From the NCBI GenBank assembly GCA_017651645.1, contig JAGCCO010000007.1, positions 1-20,884 of the forward strand: a stretch of 20,884 bases of DNA. Reading direction: 5' to 3'. Origin of the DNA: Bacteroidales bacterium. GTDB lineage: Bacteria > Bacteroidota > Bacteroidia > Bacteroidales > F082. This document shows, one piece after another, positions 13,643 through 20,884 of the stretch (positions are counted from its first letter, which is position 1; every line of letters begins with the position of its first letter). The position numbers were made by a program, and so were the translations under genes. The notes beneath the pieces were generated by a model. That model was not told the origin of the DNA, did no database searches, and was given only the letters and a program-made list of their open reading frames with translations.

Positions 13643-14584
13643 TTAATATAGGCTACCTGTATTGACCACTGGTTGTGCCGACTCGTCGGCGCAGAGCACC
13701 ACCATAAGGTTGCTCACCATGGCGGCCTTGCGTTCCTCGTCAAGTTCGACCACGCCTTCGTCCTTCAGCTTGTCCAAGGCCATCTTGACCATGGAGACAG
13801 CGCCTTCCACGATCTTCTCGCGAGCCGAGATGATGGCGGCAGCCTGCTGGCGACGCAGCATGACGGCGGCAATCTCAGGCGAATAGGCCAGGTAGTTGAT
13901 GCGAGCCTCAAGCACTTCGAGACCCGACATGGCCAGACGCTCGTTCAGCTTGGCCAGCAGCACGTCGTTGATTTCCTTGCCACTGGCACGGAGGGTCAGC
14001 TCATCGGCTTCAGCCTCATTTTCGTCGTAGGCATACATTCCTGCCACCTCACGCAAGGCGGCATCGCTCTGCACCTTGATGAAGCTCTCGAAAGCCTTCA
14101 TGCGGTTGCTGACCGTCACGGGAGCCGTACCCGAGCCTCCACCCGCCATGGTCTGCGAGTCGATCTCGAACATGGCCTTGTAAGTGTCTTTCAGTTTCCA
14201 GACGAGGATTTGACCAATCATAATCGGGTTACCCGTCTTGTCGTTCACCTTGATGTTGTCAGGGTTGAGGTTGCGGGCGCGGAGCGAGACCTTCTTGGAG
14301 GTCATCAGGAAGTTGACCCAGTAAAAGCCGGTTCTAGTGAAGGTGCCTTTGTACTTACCAAAGAACAGCATCACCATAGCCTCGTTAGGCTCCAGCTTGC
14401 GGAAGCCGATGGGAAGGATGCAGGCCAGCAAGAGGCCGATGACAGACAGAATTGGGGTATTCAGTTGTCCGTTGGCGAAAGCAACGAAGCCCCAGATGCT
14501 CAAGGCGATGATAGCGATTTCAATGAACAATGCGACGAATCCGTTCATCGCGAAACCTTTGAATTCAAATTCTTTTGTTTCCAT
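13643..14584 (-). CDS. SPFH/band-7 domain membrane protein
   Basis: 313 residues. Two hydrophobic segments at about 13-36 and 42-61 anchor it. The SPFH domain follows (about 60-240): [48 protein letters not shown], then [20 protein letters not shown]. The C-terminal helix region ([20 protein letters not shown]) is the usual oligomerisation coiled coil. SPFH proteins such as stomatins, HflK/C and QmcA form large membrane rings or microdomains, often controlling proteases. First gene of a six-gene operon, with a minus-strand -7 element (TATTTTTG, 14637-14630) upstream, and divergent from an M48 protease. Confidence 0.92.
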   Translation of the reverse strand: METKEFEFKGFAMNGFVALFIEIAIIALSIWGFVAFANGQLNTPILSVIGLLLACILPIGFRKLEPNEAMVMLFFGKYKGTFTRTGFYWVNFLMTSKKVSLRARNLNPDNIKVNDKTGNPIMIGQILVWKLKDTYKAMFEIDSQTMAGGGSGTAPVTVSNRMKAFESFIKVQSDAALREVAGMYAYDENEAEADELTLRASGKEINDVLLAKLNERLAMSGLEVLEARINYLAYSPEIAAVMLRRQQAAAIISAREKIVEGAVSMVKMALDKLKDEGVVELDEERKAAMVSNLMVVLCADESAQPVVNTGSLY

Positions 14585-14629
14585 AGTTTTATAGTTTTAT
14601 GATATTATTTTGATATTATTTTGATGCTG

Positions 14630-14659
14630 CAAAAATACATTAATTTTTGAACATGCAAG
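14630..14659 (-). promoter_or_regulatory. Promoter of the SPFH operon
   Basis: TATTTTTG (14637-14630, minus) with CTTG (14659-14656) 18 bp upstream, a one-mismatch -33 box. Two direct copies of GATATTATTTT lie in the leader just downstream (14601-14622). Confidence 0.55.
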
Positions 14660-14674
14660 AAAAAAATGCATTTT

Positions 14675-14708
14675 TTTGAAAAAAATTTCTTTTTATGCAC
14701 TATTTTTG
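14675..14708 (+). promoter_or_regulatory. Promoter of the M48 lipoprotein gene
   Basis: TTTG (14675-14678), then 22 bp, then TATTTTTG (14701-14708), both exact to consensus. The ATG follows 38 bp later. Confidence 0.65.
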
Positions 14709-14746
14709 CGGTGACAATCGATTAAATCATTCAAAACTCTATCAAT

Positions 14747-15607
14747 ATGAAGAAGTTAGCATTACTTTGTGCAGTTGTCATTTCTTTGGCAAGCTGCAGC
14801 TCATTGAAAATTGTAGATCCCAATGCGGCGGTGAATGCCGGTGCGGCTGCCGTGCAAGCCTTGACCATCAGCGATGCACAGATCAAGGAGCTCTGTAGTC
14901 AGTACATGGTGGAGTCAGACGGACAGAACACCATCTTGCCTGCCGGCAACGACTACACGCAACGTCTTGACCGTATCATGGCGCGATTCAAGAACATCAA
15001 GGATTTGGACCTGAATTACAAGGTCTATCAGTCCAACACGGTCAACGCTTTTGCCAGTGGCGATGGTAGTGTGCGTGTCTACACTGGACTGATGGACGCC
15101 ATGAACGACGACGAAGTCTTTGCCGTCATCGGCCATGAGCTGGGACACCTAATTAATAAGGATGTCCGCGATGCCTACCGTGCCGCCTATCTTGTCGTAG
15201 CCGCCCGCTATGGCATCGCAGCTGTCAACACTACTGCGGGAGCCCTTTCCACTGGCTTCCTTGGCGACCTCGGCCAACAGTTGGCCAGCAACGCCTATTC
15301 GCGCCGTCAGGAAACACAAGCTGACGAGACCGCATTCCAGTTCTGCATCCAAAACGGTGTGGATCCCTATGCCATGTATCATGCGCTGAATGTGCTCATC
15401 CAACTCAGCGGAGAAAGCAGCCAACAGAGCAAGTTGGCCGAGCTGCTCTCCACCCACCCCGACACCCACAAGCGCGCCACCCACATCAAAGAAATGTGCG
15501 AGGCCGCGGGGTACAAGATGACCACGCCGAATACAACAGGCTCAAAGCCTTCCAATAACGGCACGAACATAAAACCCAAGAAAAGCCCTAAGATCAAGAA
15601 AGGCTAA
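14747..15607 (+). CDS. M48 family metalloprotease lipoprotein
   Basis: 286-residue zinc endopeptidase of the periplasmic M48 type (YcaL/LoiP-like), probably degrading misfolded envelope proteins. Lipoprotein signal with box LASC, Cys17. The catalytic motif is HELGH at 130-134, giving His130, Glu131 and His134. The third zinc ligand is Glu189 in SRRQETQAD. The strand SGDGSVRVYTGLMDAMNDDE and the STHPDTHKRA segment (DPx-type) before the end are also family features. The Lys-rich, low-complexity tail (about 260-286) is probably flexible. Divergent from the SPFH operon with promoters about 40 bp apart. A bidirectional terminator follows. Confidence 0.92.
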   Translation: MKKLALLCAVVISLASCSSLKIVDPNAAVNAGAAAVQALTISDAQIKELCSQYMVESDGQNTILPAGNDYTQRLDRIMARFKNIKDLDLNYKVYQSNTVNAFASGDGSVRVYTGLMDAMNDDEVFAVIGHELGHLINKDVRDAYRAAYLVVAARYGIAAVNTTAGALSTGFLGDLGQQLASNAYSRRQETQADETAFQFCIQNGVDPYAMYHALNVLIQLSGESSQQSKLAELLSTHPDTHKRATHIKEMCEAAGYKMTTPNTTGSKPSNNGTNIKPKKSPKIKKG

Positions 15608-15624
15608 GACCTTTGGAATCAACG

Positions 15625-15656
15625 AAAAAGCCGAGTCAAATGAACTCGGCTTTTTT
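15625..15656. terminator. Bidirectional terminator
   Basis: AAAAAGCCGAGT (15625-15636) and ACTCGGCTTTTT (15644-15655) form a perfect 12-bp stem with an A/T tail on either strand. It serves both the M48 gene and the convergent symporter gene. Confidence 0.9.
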
Positions 15657-15659
15657 GTA

Positions 15660-17066
15660 TCATTTCTTCCGTTTGAAGATTTTCGTTCGTAACATGAATA
15701 TCGTCAACGCCGCCCAGAAAACGACCAGGATGCCCAAAGTAATCCAAGTGGCATTGAGGTTCTGCGGCGCGTAGCCCATCAACAGCAGGACTGGGAAGCC
15801 TAGCACGATGGCCGAAAGGGTCTGCAGCACAAGGTTGTTGGCGGCAGGGGTCTCAAACTTCGGGTCGATTTCACGGAGCAGGATCATACCGTTGCTCGCC
15901 GTACCCGTCAGCATCCCGAACATCGAGAAGAAGCCCTCGTATTTATAATCGGGATACAAATGCTTGGAAATCCACAGCACATAGATGAAGGTGACGGCCG
16001 CACCCAAAGTGCAAATGATGATGAAAGGCAACAGGAACTTACCAAACTCCTCAAAGTTGATGGCTGCCGTGCCTGCCACAATCATGATGTCGAAGCAGAA
16101 GCCGCTGATACGATTGAGCATATAGTTATTGATGTACTCACGACTCATCAGCTTGGCCTTCTTGAAACGGCCCAACAACCACTTGAAGAGGATGCCGAAC
16201 AGCGTGCCAATCAAGAAGTTGAAGCCCCAAAGCATAGGTTTCAACGTGTTGGTACCGAAGTTGCCCAACTCCATGTTTTGGATCCAGTTGGTGAACAGAT
16301 ACACAAGGAAATAGACGAACAGCACCATGCAGATCTGCACCGAGAGCTTGTCGATGGACTCGGCATCGGGAATCTCGCCCTTGCCTTCGTAATCTTCCAA
16401 TTTGTTCACCTGAGCCAGAGCAATCTTTTTTCTTGAGAGGATGCCTTTACGGCGCAGAATGTTCATGTAAACGACGCCCACGACACTGCCAACGATGAAA
16501 CCCGTGGCCGCGATGGAAAGGCCGAAGTCGGCACCATGGAAGTCGATGCCTTGCTGCGTGGCCCAGCCCGTGAAAATCTTGCCGAAATTCAAGGCCTGTC
16601 CTGGTCCTTGGCCGTAACCCATCGGCAGCAGCAAACCAGCGGCATAGAACAACCGCTTGCCGAAATAGAAGAACAGGATGGAGACGATGAGACCCACGAT
16701 GCCTTGGATGACGTAGGTGGAGGCCGTCAAGGCACCCGTCTCAATCACCTTCATCGGTGTGGACTTCGATTCTATCTTGTTATTCTTCAAAGCCAAGGCA
16801 ACAAATCCCAAGCCCAAAGCATGATAGGTCACGATTTCCATCATCGGTTTGTTGATGATTTCGCGGCAGTTGGGGAATTGTTTAAAGATAATCAAAAGCA
16901 AGCCGCCCAACAATGCTGAGGGAAGCAGGCTCTTGTTCAGAAACGGGATTTTAGTTCTCAGCACGTTACCCAGCAAAAGGGCCGTCGCCAAAATACAGAA
17001 TTGAATCAACCATTGCCAAGCTTCAGGCCGGTCAAAGGTCATTACGGAAACATCAAGAAGTGTCAT
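15660..17066 (-). CDS. ESS-family sodium/glutamate symporter-like transporter
   Basis: 468-residue inner-membrane transporter of the glutamate:Na+ symporter (GltS/ESS) type, with ten or more hydrophobic segments. The first repeat carries SLLPSALLGGLL and MGYGQGPGQALNFG followed by FGLSIAATGFIVGSVVG. The second repeat has GTASNGMILLREIDP, the symmetric re-entrant motif. GltS of E. coli is about 400 residues. The extra length is mainly a central charged loop (about 205-235) and N-terminal residues. Substrate could be glutamate or a related anion. It lies 39 bp downstream of the YbjQ-family gene on the same strand, so they may be co-transcribed. Confidence 0.85.
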   Translation of the reverse strand: MTLLDVSVMTFDRPEAWQWLIQFCILATALLLGNVLRTKIPFLNKSLLPSALLGGLLLIIFKQFPNCREIINKPMMEIVTYHALGLGFVALALKNNKIESKSTPMKVIETGALTASTYVIQGIVGLIVSILFFYFGKRLFYAAGLLLPMGYGQGPGQALNFGKIFTGWATQQGIDFHGADFGLSIAATGFIVGSVVGVVYMNILRRKGILSRKKIALAQVNKLEDYEGKGEIPDAESIDKLSVQICMVLFVYFLVYLFTNWIQNMELGNFGTNTLKPMLWGFNFLIGTLFGILFKWLLGRFKKAKLMSREYINNYMLNRISGFCFDIMIVAGTAAINFEEFGKFLLPFIIICTLGAAVTFIYVLWISKHLYPDYKYEGFFSMFGMLTGTASNGMILLREIDPKFETPAANNLVLQTLSAIVLGFPVLLLMGYAPQNLNATWITLGILVVFWAALTIFMLRTKIFKRKK

Positions 17067-17105
17067 TTCTAATCCTTTTTTATAAACAATTTTGTCTTTG
17101 GTATT

Positions 17106-17426
17106 TCATCTTAATCTCACGGCAGTACCTGAAGCTGAGACCATCATCATACCTCCTCCCTCGCCCAGTACCTCATAATCAAGATCAATGCCTACCACAG
17201 CATCTGCATTCAATTGTCTAGCACGTTCTTCCAATTCTTTTAAAGCTTGTGAACGAGCATTTATCAGTTCAGACTCGTAGGACCTTGACCGTCCACCAAT
17301 AACGTCACGAATACTGGCTTTTATATCTTTGATGAAATTCACTCCAGTAATCACTTCACCAAATACAACACCTTTGTACTCAATTATTGTTCGGCCTTCA
17401 ATGGTTGGTGTAGTTGTAAGTATCAT
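17106..17426 (-). CDS. YbjQ/UPF0145 family protein
   Basis: 106 residues, matching the full length of the YbjQ family (DUF74, formerly described as heavy-metal-binding). Motifs: [20 protein letters not shown] at the N-terminus, [20 protein letters not shown] in the middle helix, and [16 protein letters not shown] with [11 protein letters not shown] at the end. The family forms pentameric rings in known structures. Its cellular role is unsettled. A -7 element TATTTTTG (17475-17468, minus) lies 42 bp upstream of its ATG. Confidence 0.92.
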   Translation of the reverse strand: MILTTTPTIEGRTIIEYKGVVFGEVITGVNFIKDIKASIRDVIGGRSRSYESELINARSQALKELEERARQLNADAVVGIDLDYEVLGEGGGMMMVSASGTAVRLR

Positions 17427-17506
17427 AACGAAACATGTTATATTATTACTCTAAAGTTTTCTGCCTGCAAAAATAACGTATTTTTCAATCAATGAACAAA
17501 AACCAG

Positions 17507-17514
17507 TATTTTTG
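17507..17514 (+). promoter_or_regulatory. -7 element that sets the chrA start
   Basis: TATTTTTG lies 4 nt before the ATG at 17519, so transcription would begin at or near the start codon. The same pattern is seen for chorismate synthase (TAATTTTG, minus, 19582-19575) and, a little farther away, smpB (TACTTTTG, 19605-19612). Confidence 0.55.
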
Positions 17515-17518
17515 CAGC

Positions 17519-18082
17519 ATGAAAAAACCGTTTGAACTGTTCCTCAGCTTCTTTAAAATCGGTGCCTTCACCCTGGGCGGCGGCTATGCCATGCTCTCAA
17601 TGGTGGAGAAGGCCGTCGTCGACCAGAAGAAATGGATTCCCAACGATGAGTTCTGGGACATGATCGCTGTGGTTCAGTCGCTTCCGGGTGTCTTCGCCGT
17701 CAACACGGCCTTGTATGTCGGGCACCGCGTGGCAGGTACGAAAGGCGCCATTGCCGCCATGCTGGGCGCCATCATCCCGTCCATCACCATCATCTTGCTC
17801 TTGGCCACAGTCTTCCGTGAATATCGTGACCAGCCTGTGGTGGAGCGCATCTTCAAAGGCATCCGTCCCTGTGTGGTGGCCCTTATCCTCGCCCCTTCCC
17901 TGCGTATGATCAAGTCGGCCAAGGTGACGTGGAAGACCGCCATCATCCCTATCGTTACTGTTTTTCTCATCTGGTGGTGCAAAATTTCGCCTGCCTATGT
18001 CATCCTCGCCGCCATCGCAGGTAGCCTCATCTACGCGCTAATTATCAATAAGAAAACCAAAGAAAAGGAGATCAAGCCATGA
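17519..18082 (+). CDS. Chromate transporter, first half
   Basis: 187-residue CHR-family membrane protein, the first of a split pair that together equal one long-chain ChrA-like transporter. Motifs: FFKIGAFTLGGGYAMLSMVE at the N-terminus, then QSLPGVFAVNTALYVGHRVA, then about four more membrane segments. I chose the ATG at 17519 because the family begins there (KKPFELFLSFFKIG) and because TATTTTTG (17507-17514) ends just 4 nt upstream, so an upstream start would lie before the transcript begins. The mRNA is thus nearly leaderless. The gene overlaps its partner by ATGA. Chromate export is known for some members. The natural substrate here may be another anion. Confidence 0.88.
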   Translation: MKKPFELFLSFFKIGAFTLGGGYAMLSMVEKAVVDQKKWIPNDEFWDMIAVVQSLPGVFAVNTALYVGHRVAGTKGAIAAMLGAIIPSITIILLLATVFREYRDQPVVERIFKGIRPCVVALILAPSLRMIKSAKVTWKTAIIPIVTVFLIWWCKISPAYVILAAIAGSLIYALIINKKTKEKEIKP

Positions 18083-18618
18083 TATACCTGCAACTGCTTT
18101 GGGTCTTTGTGAAAATCGGCGTTCTGGGCTTCGGTGGTGGCTATGCCATGCTCTCGCTCATCCAGCACGAGGTGGTGGAACACTATGCTTGGATGACCAC
18201 GACCGACTTTGCTGATATGGTGGCCATCTCTCAAATGACCCCGGGACCCATCTCTATCAACTTAGCGACATACGTTGGTTACACCACTGCAGGTTTTGGC
18301 GGCTCGTTGTTGGCTTCATTCGCGCTCTGTCTGCCCTCCATCATCATGGTATATCTCATCTTAAAGCTCTTCATGAGCAAGAGAAACAACGCATTGATGG
18401 ACAACACCTTAAAAGGTTTGAAACCAGCCATAGCCGGACTTATCTTCGCCGCTGGTCTCTCCATGATGAACCTGCAGAACTTCCCCGACTTTGGTCGCGG
18501 ACAATACAACATCAGCGTCATCATCTGCGTGCTGGCGTTCGTGGCCTCGTATTTCTTTAAAGCCAATCCAATATTGCTGATTGTGCTGTCGGGAATTGTT
18601 GGATTTATCGTGTATTAG
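18079..18618 (+). CDS. Chromate transporter, second half
   Basis: 179-residue CHR-family protein and partner of the preceding gene, with which it overlaps by 4 bp. Motifs: FVKIGVLGFGGGYAMLSLIQ, then QMTPGPISINLATYVGYTTA, then several membrane helices ending in [14 protein letters not shown] at the very C-terminus. The two halves have opposite predicted membrane topology in this family and act as a heterodimer. Its last 14 bp overlap the 3' end of the convergent chorismate synthase gene, with no terminator between them. Confidence 0.9.
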   Translation: MIYLQLLWVFVKIGVLGFGGGYAMLSLIQHEVVEHYAWMTTTDFADMVAISQMTPGPISINLATYVGYTTAGFGGSLLASFALCLPSIIMVYLILKLFMSKRNNALMDNTLKGLKPAIAGLIFAAGLSMMNLQNFPDFGRGQYNISVIICVLAFVASYFFKANPILLIVLSGIVGFIVY

Positions 18619-19570
18619 CCAACATCATCTCATCCAAGGTAACCATCGCTGCCATGGCTTCCACAAGCACCAAAGCCCTTGGCAAAGCACACACATCATG
18701 GCGCCCACCGATAGCGATTTCGCAGCACTCCCCTGCCCGATTCACGGTCTGCTGAGGCTGGGTGATGCTCGGTATGGGTTTGAAAGCCACACGGAAAACG
18801 ATGTCGTTGCCATTGCTGATGCCGCCTTGTATGCCGCCTGAATGGTTGGTCGAAGTGGTGATTTTGCCCTTTATATTAATAAAGGTGTCGTTGGCCTCGG
18901 AGCCCTTCATCTTTGCCATAGCAAAACCATCGCCGATTTCAAAGCCTTTCACGGCAGGTAGGCTGAACATGGCATGGGCCAACTCAGCCGAGAACTTGCC
19001 GAACATGGGCACACCCCAACCCGCTGGAACGCCTGTGATGCAACATTCCACGATGCCACCCACGGTGTCGCCCTCCCTTCGAGCTTGCTCTGCATCACCC
19101 ATCGAGGTCACTTCTGCCAAGACTTGGATGCCGTGAGCTTTCAAAATCTGCTTGGCTATGGCTCCCGCCACCACGATGGGCAAGGTGGTCCGTGCCGAAG
19201 CCCTGCCACCACCCCGCCAGTCATGGATGCCGTATTTCTGCTCGTAGGTAAAATCAGCATGAGAGGGGCGGTAAACGTCTTTCAAAGCCTCGTAATCCTC
19301 TGGTTTACAGTCCTCGTTACGCACCATAAAGGCAATCGGCGTGCCCAGAGTCTCATCATCAAGCAGGCCTGAGAGCCATTCGATAGCGTCGGATTCTTTG
19401 CGTTGAGAAGCAGTTGGAGATTGTGCCGTCTTACGTCTTTGCAGCTCTTGTTCAATGAAATCGAAATCGAGTTTCAACTGTGACGGGCAGCCATCGATGA
19501 CGCCGCCGATAGTTGTGCCGTGAGACTCGCCGAAAGTGGTGAGTTTGAAAAGATGACCTGTGGTATTCAT
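18605..19570 (-). CDS. aroC: Chorismate synthase
   Basis: Makes chorismate from 5-enolpyruvylshikimate 3-phosphate with reduced FMN, the last step of the shikimate pathway. Signatures: [14 protein letters not shown] at the N-terminus, [15 protein letters not shown] and [14 protein letters not shown] in the middle, and FKPIPSI then [12 protein letters not shown] near the end. At 321 residues it is shorter than the usual 350-360. Compared with typical Bacteroidales enzymes it seems to lack a stretch of about 25-30 residues between EVTSMG and EGDTVGG, leaving the active-site motifs intact. The mRNA is nearly leaderless (TAATTTTG ends 4 nt before ATG). Divergent from smpB. Confidence 0.95.
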   Translation of the reverse strand: MNTTGHLFKLTTFGESHGTTIGGVIDGCPSQLKLDFDFIEQELQRRKTAQSPTASQRKESDAIEWLSGLLDDETLGTPIAFMVRNEDCKPEDYEALKDVYRPSHADFTYEQKYGIHDWRGGGRASARTTLPIVVAGAIAKQILKAHGIQVLAEVTSMGDAEQARREGDTVGGIVECCITGVPAGWGVPMFGKFSAELAHAMFSLPAVKGFEIGDGFAMAKMKGSEANDTFINIKGKITTSTNHSGGIQGGISNGNDIVFRVAFKPIPSITQPQQTVNRAGECCEIAIGGRHDVCALPRALVLVEAMAAMVTLDEMMLANTR

Positions 19571-19604
19571 GGGGCAAAATTACAAATAATCGGCAAGATT
19601 TTTG

Positions 19605-19612
19605 TACTTTTG
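19605..19612 (+). promoter_or_regulatory. -7 element of smpB
   Basis: TACTTTTG matches TAnnTTTG and ends 8 nt before the smpB ATG. Confidence 0.5.
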
Positions 19613-19620
19613 CAGCCGCA

Positions 19621-20085
19621 ATGGATAAAAAGAGCACAAATAACAACATCAAGATAAAGAACAAGCGCGCCACGTTCGAGTATTTCCTCGTGGAGACGCT
19701 GACGGCAGGCATCGTGCTGACTGGGACGGAAATCAAGTCCATCCGTGGCGGCAAGGCCAGTCTGGCGGATTCGTATTGCAGTTTCAAAGGCAACGAGCTG
19801 TTTGTTATCGGGATGCACATCGCCGAATACGCCCAGGGCACTTACAACAACCACGACCCCAAGCGCGACCGTAAACTGCTCCTCAACGCCCGCGAGTTGC
19901 GTAAGCTGAAGAACAAAGTGCAGGAGAAAGGCTTCACCATCGTGCCTGTCATGTTGTTCATCAACGAAAACGGCTTGGCCAAGTTGGACATTGCCTTAGC
20001 CCGAGGCAAACACTACTATGACAAACGTGAGAGCCTGAAAACCAAGGACTCGAAGCGCGAGTTGGAACGTATGGAAAGGTATTAA
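19621..20085 (+). CDS. smpB: SsrA-binding protein
   Basis: 154 residues, the usual length. Binds tmRNA and the ribosome in trans-translation, rescuing stalled ribosomes. Motifs: [39 protein letters not shown], then [16 protein letters not shown] and [14 protein letters not shown] with the basic C-terminal tail that enters the mRNA channel. The N-terminus has a short Lys/Asn-rich extension. The thioredoxin-like gene begins 3 bp after the stop, so the two are co-transcribed. Confidence 0.97.
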   Translation: MDKKSTNNNIKIKNKRATFEYFLVETLTAGIVLTGTEIKSIRGGKASLADSYCSFKGNELFVIGMHIAEYAQGTYNNHDPKRDRKLLLNARELRKLKNKVQEKGFTIVPVMLFINENGLAKLDIALARGKHYYDKRESLKTKDSKRELERMERY

Positions 20086-20088
20086 AAC

Positions 20089-20628
20089 ATGAAAAGAACA
20101 CTAATCATCGCCTTATTTGCCATGATGAGCATGACTGCCGTGGCACAAGAAAAGATTCAATGGATGAGCTTCGAGGAGGCCGTGGAGCGCTGCGCCCAAG
20201 AGCCGAAGATGGTCTTCATCGACGTCTACACCGACTGGTGCGGCTGGTGCAAGCGCATGGACGCCACCACCTTTGCCAATCCCGTGATTGCCCAATACAT
20301 GAACGAGCATTTCTATGCCGTGAAGTTCGATGCCGAGCGTCAGGATACCATCACATTCCAAGGGCATCAGTTCATGGGTGCCATGCGTCCCGACGGGCGC
20401 AAGGGCTCACACCAATTGGCACACGCCCTGCTGAAAGGCAAGATGTCGTATCCTTCGTATGTCATCATGAACGAGGAGATGAAAATCATCCAGGTCATCG
20501 GCGGCTACCAGGAAGCCAAACAGTTTGAGCCCATGATCCATTATTTCGGCGACGAGGCTTACAAAGCCATGAATGGCGAGGAGTTTTTGAAGGAATTCAA
20601 GTCAGAACTAGAGGGAATTGAGAATTGA
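20089..20628 (+). CDS. Exported thioredoxin-fold protein
   Basis: 179 residues with signal peptide 1-19 (cleavage near AVAQ). The thioredoxin-like domain has the active-site motif DWCGWC with Cys51 and Cys54, after FIDVYT, and a cis-Pro in SYPSYVIM. This is the thioredoxin_7/DUF255-related group common in Bacteroidota, probably reducing or shuffling disulfides in the periplasm. The C-terminal helix (KAMNGEEFLKEFKSELEG) is amphipathic. It follows smpB by 3 bp. Partner unknown. Confidence 0.88.
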   Translation: MKRTLIIALFAMMSMTAVAQEKIQWMSFEEAVERCAQEPKMVFIDVYTDWCGWCKRMDATTFANPVIAQYMNEHFYAVKFDAERQDTITFQGHQFMGAMRPDGRKGSHQLAHALLKGKMSYPSYVIMNEEMKIIQVIGGYQEAKQFEPMIHYFGDEAYKAMNGEEFLKEFKSELEGIEN

Positions 20629-20698
20629 CAATTGAGAATTGAGAATTGAGAATTGATAGTTGATAATTGAGAATTCTGCATTCCGCATTCTGCATTCA
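20618..20698. repeat. Tandem AATTGAG and GCATTC microsatellite
   Basis: Units of GAGAATT(G) repeat from the end of the thioredoxin-like gene to about 20670, then short CATTC/GCATTC units follow. Similar in kind to 11038-11117 and 3521-3550. Confidence 0.75.
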
Positions 20699-20884
20699 AG
20701 TATCTTTTCAATCCTCGTTTTAGTATCTTTCTGAACGGCTTTCGATGCGAGTTTTTCTTCAATTTGAGAGTGTTTCCAGTGTGGGCGTGTGTTTCTTTCA
20801 AACTGAGTATCTTTCTATCGTTTGAGTATGTTTACTATTGCACTTTAAGTATCTTTTCAATTCTCGTTTGAGTATCTTTCTGTA
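20699..20884. repeat. AGTATCTTT array, 23-nt period, runs off the window
   Basis: The word AGTATCTTT (one copy AGTATGTTT) starts at 20699, 20722, 20806, 20825, 20848 and 20871, with spacings of 23, 84, 19, 23 and 23. The 36-nt blocks starting at 20698 and 20847 differ at only two positions. The intervening sequences also resemble each other (TCAATcCTCGTTT), so this is a tandem repeat rather than a CRISPR. Confidence 0.7.

Noticed and set aside
13673..14602. 309-residue plus-strand open frame opposite SPFH
   Set aside because: Antisense of the SPFH gene, His/Gln-rich composition typical of a shadow frame.
20699..20884. CRISPR array
   Set aside because: The intervals between the repeats resemble each other, spacing is irregular (19-84 nt) and no cas gene is nearby.

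Overview
The window reads as a Bacteroidota chromosome, most likely Bacteroidales. Evidence: a type IX secretion C-terminal sorting domain, many promoters of the TTTG / TAnnTTTG type, A-rich leaders instead of strong Shine-Dalgarno sites, and Bacteroidales-typical families (DUF6266, split chromate transporters, an SPFH gene with an Arc-like partner). Species cannot be called from this.

Left half, about 1-9731: an integrated mobile element whose left end lies outside the window. From left to right it holds a non-coding stretch, a secreted T9SS cargo protein on the minus strand, about 1.1 kb of GC-rich repeat-laden non-coding DNA, and a minus-strand pair made of a lipoprotein thermonuclease and an M15 endolysin-like peptidase. 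Divergent from these, on the plus strand, come three tandem DUF6266 paralogues. The third is followed with almost no gap by a small membrane/coiled-coil protein and a lipoprotein with a C-terminal membrane anchor, the architecture of a unimolecular phage spanin. A hairpin-rich non-coding block with a possible small RNA follows, then a minus-strand tyrosine recombinase with its full catalytic set. The element ends inside an alpha/beta hydrolase gene. That gene loses its C-terminus, including the expected catalytic histidine, at a 7-bp inverted repeat around 5 bp that looks like a recombinase core site. The peptidase, spanin-like lipoprotein, small membrane protein and integrase resemble a phage lysis set, but no capsid, tail, portal or terminase gene is visible.

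Middle, 11115-14584: a six-gene minus-strand operon. An SPFH/band-7 protein is followed by four small membrane proteins built on a related multi-helix module, two of which also carry a soluble PH-like C-terminal domain, and then by a 57-58 residue Arc-like ribbon-helix-helix protein. Divergent from SPFH is an M48 metalloprotease lipoprotein, suggesting a membrane quality-control neighbourhood.

Right part, 15660-20628: ordinary chromosomal genes. These are an ESS-type Na+/glutamate symporter with a YbjQ-family gene upstream, a split chromate transporter pair, a short-form chorismate synthase, SmpB and a periplasmic thioredoxin-fold protein. The window ends in an AT-rich array of a repeat with a 23-nt period.

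Most interesting: the capsid-less lysis-like island linked to DUF6266, the precise integrase junction that disables a hydrolase, and the expanded SPFH operon.
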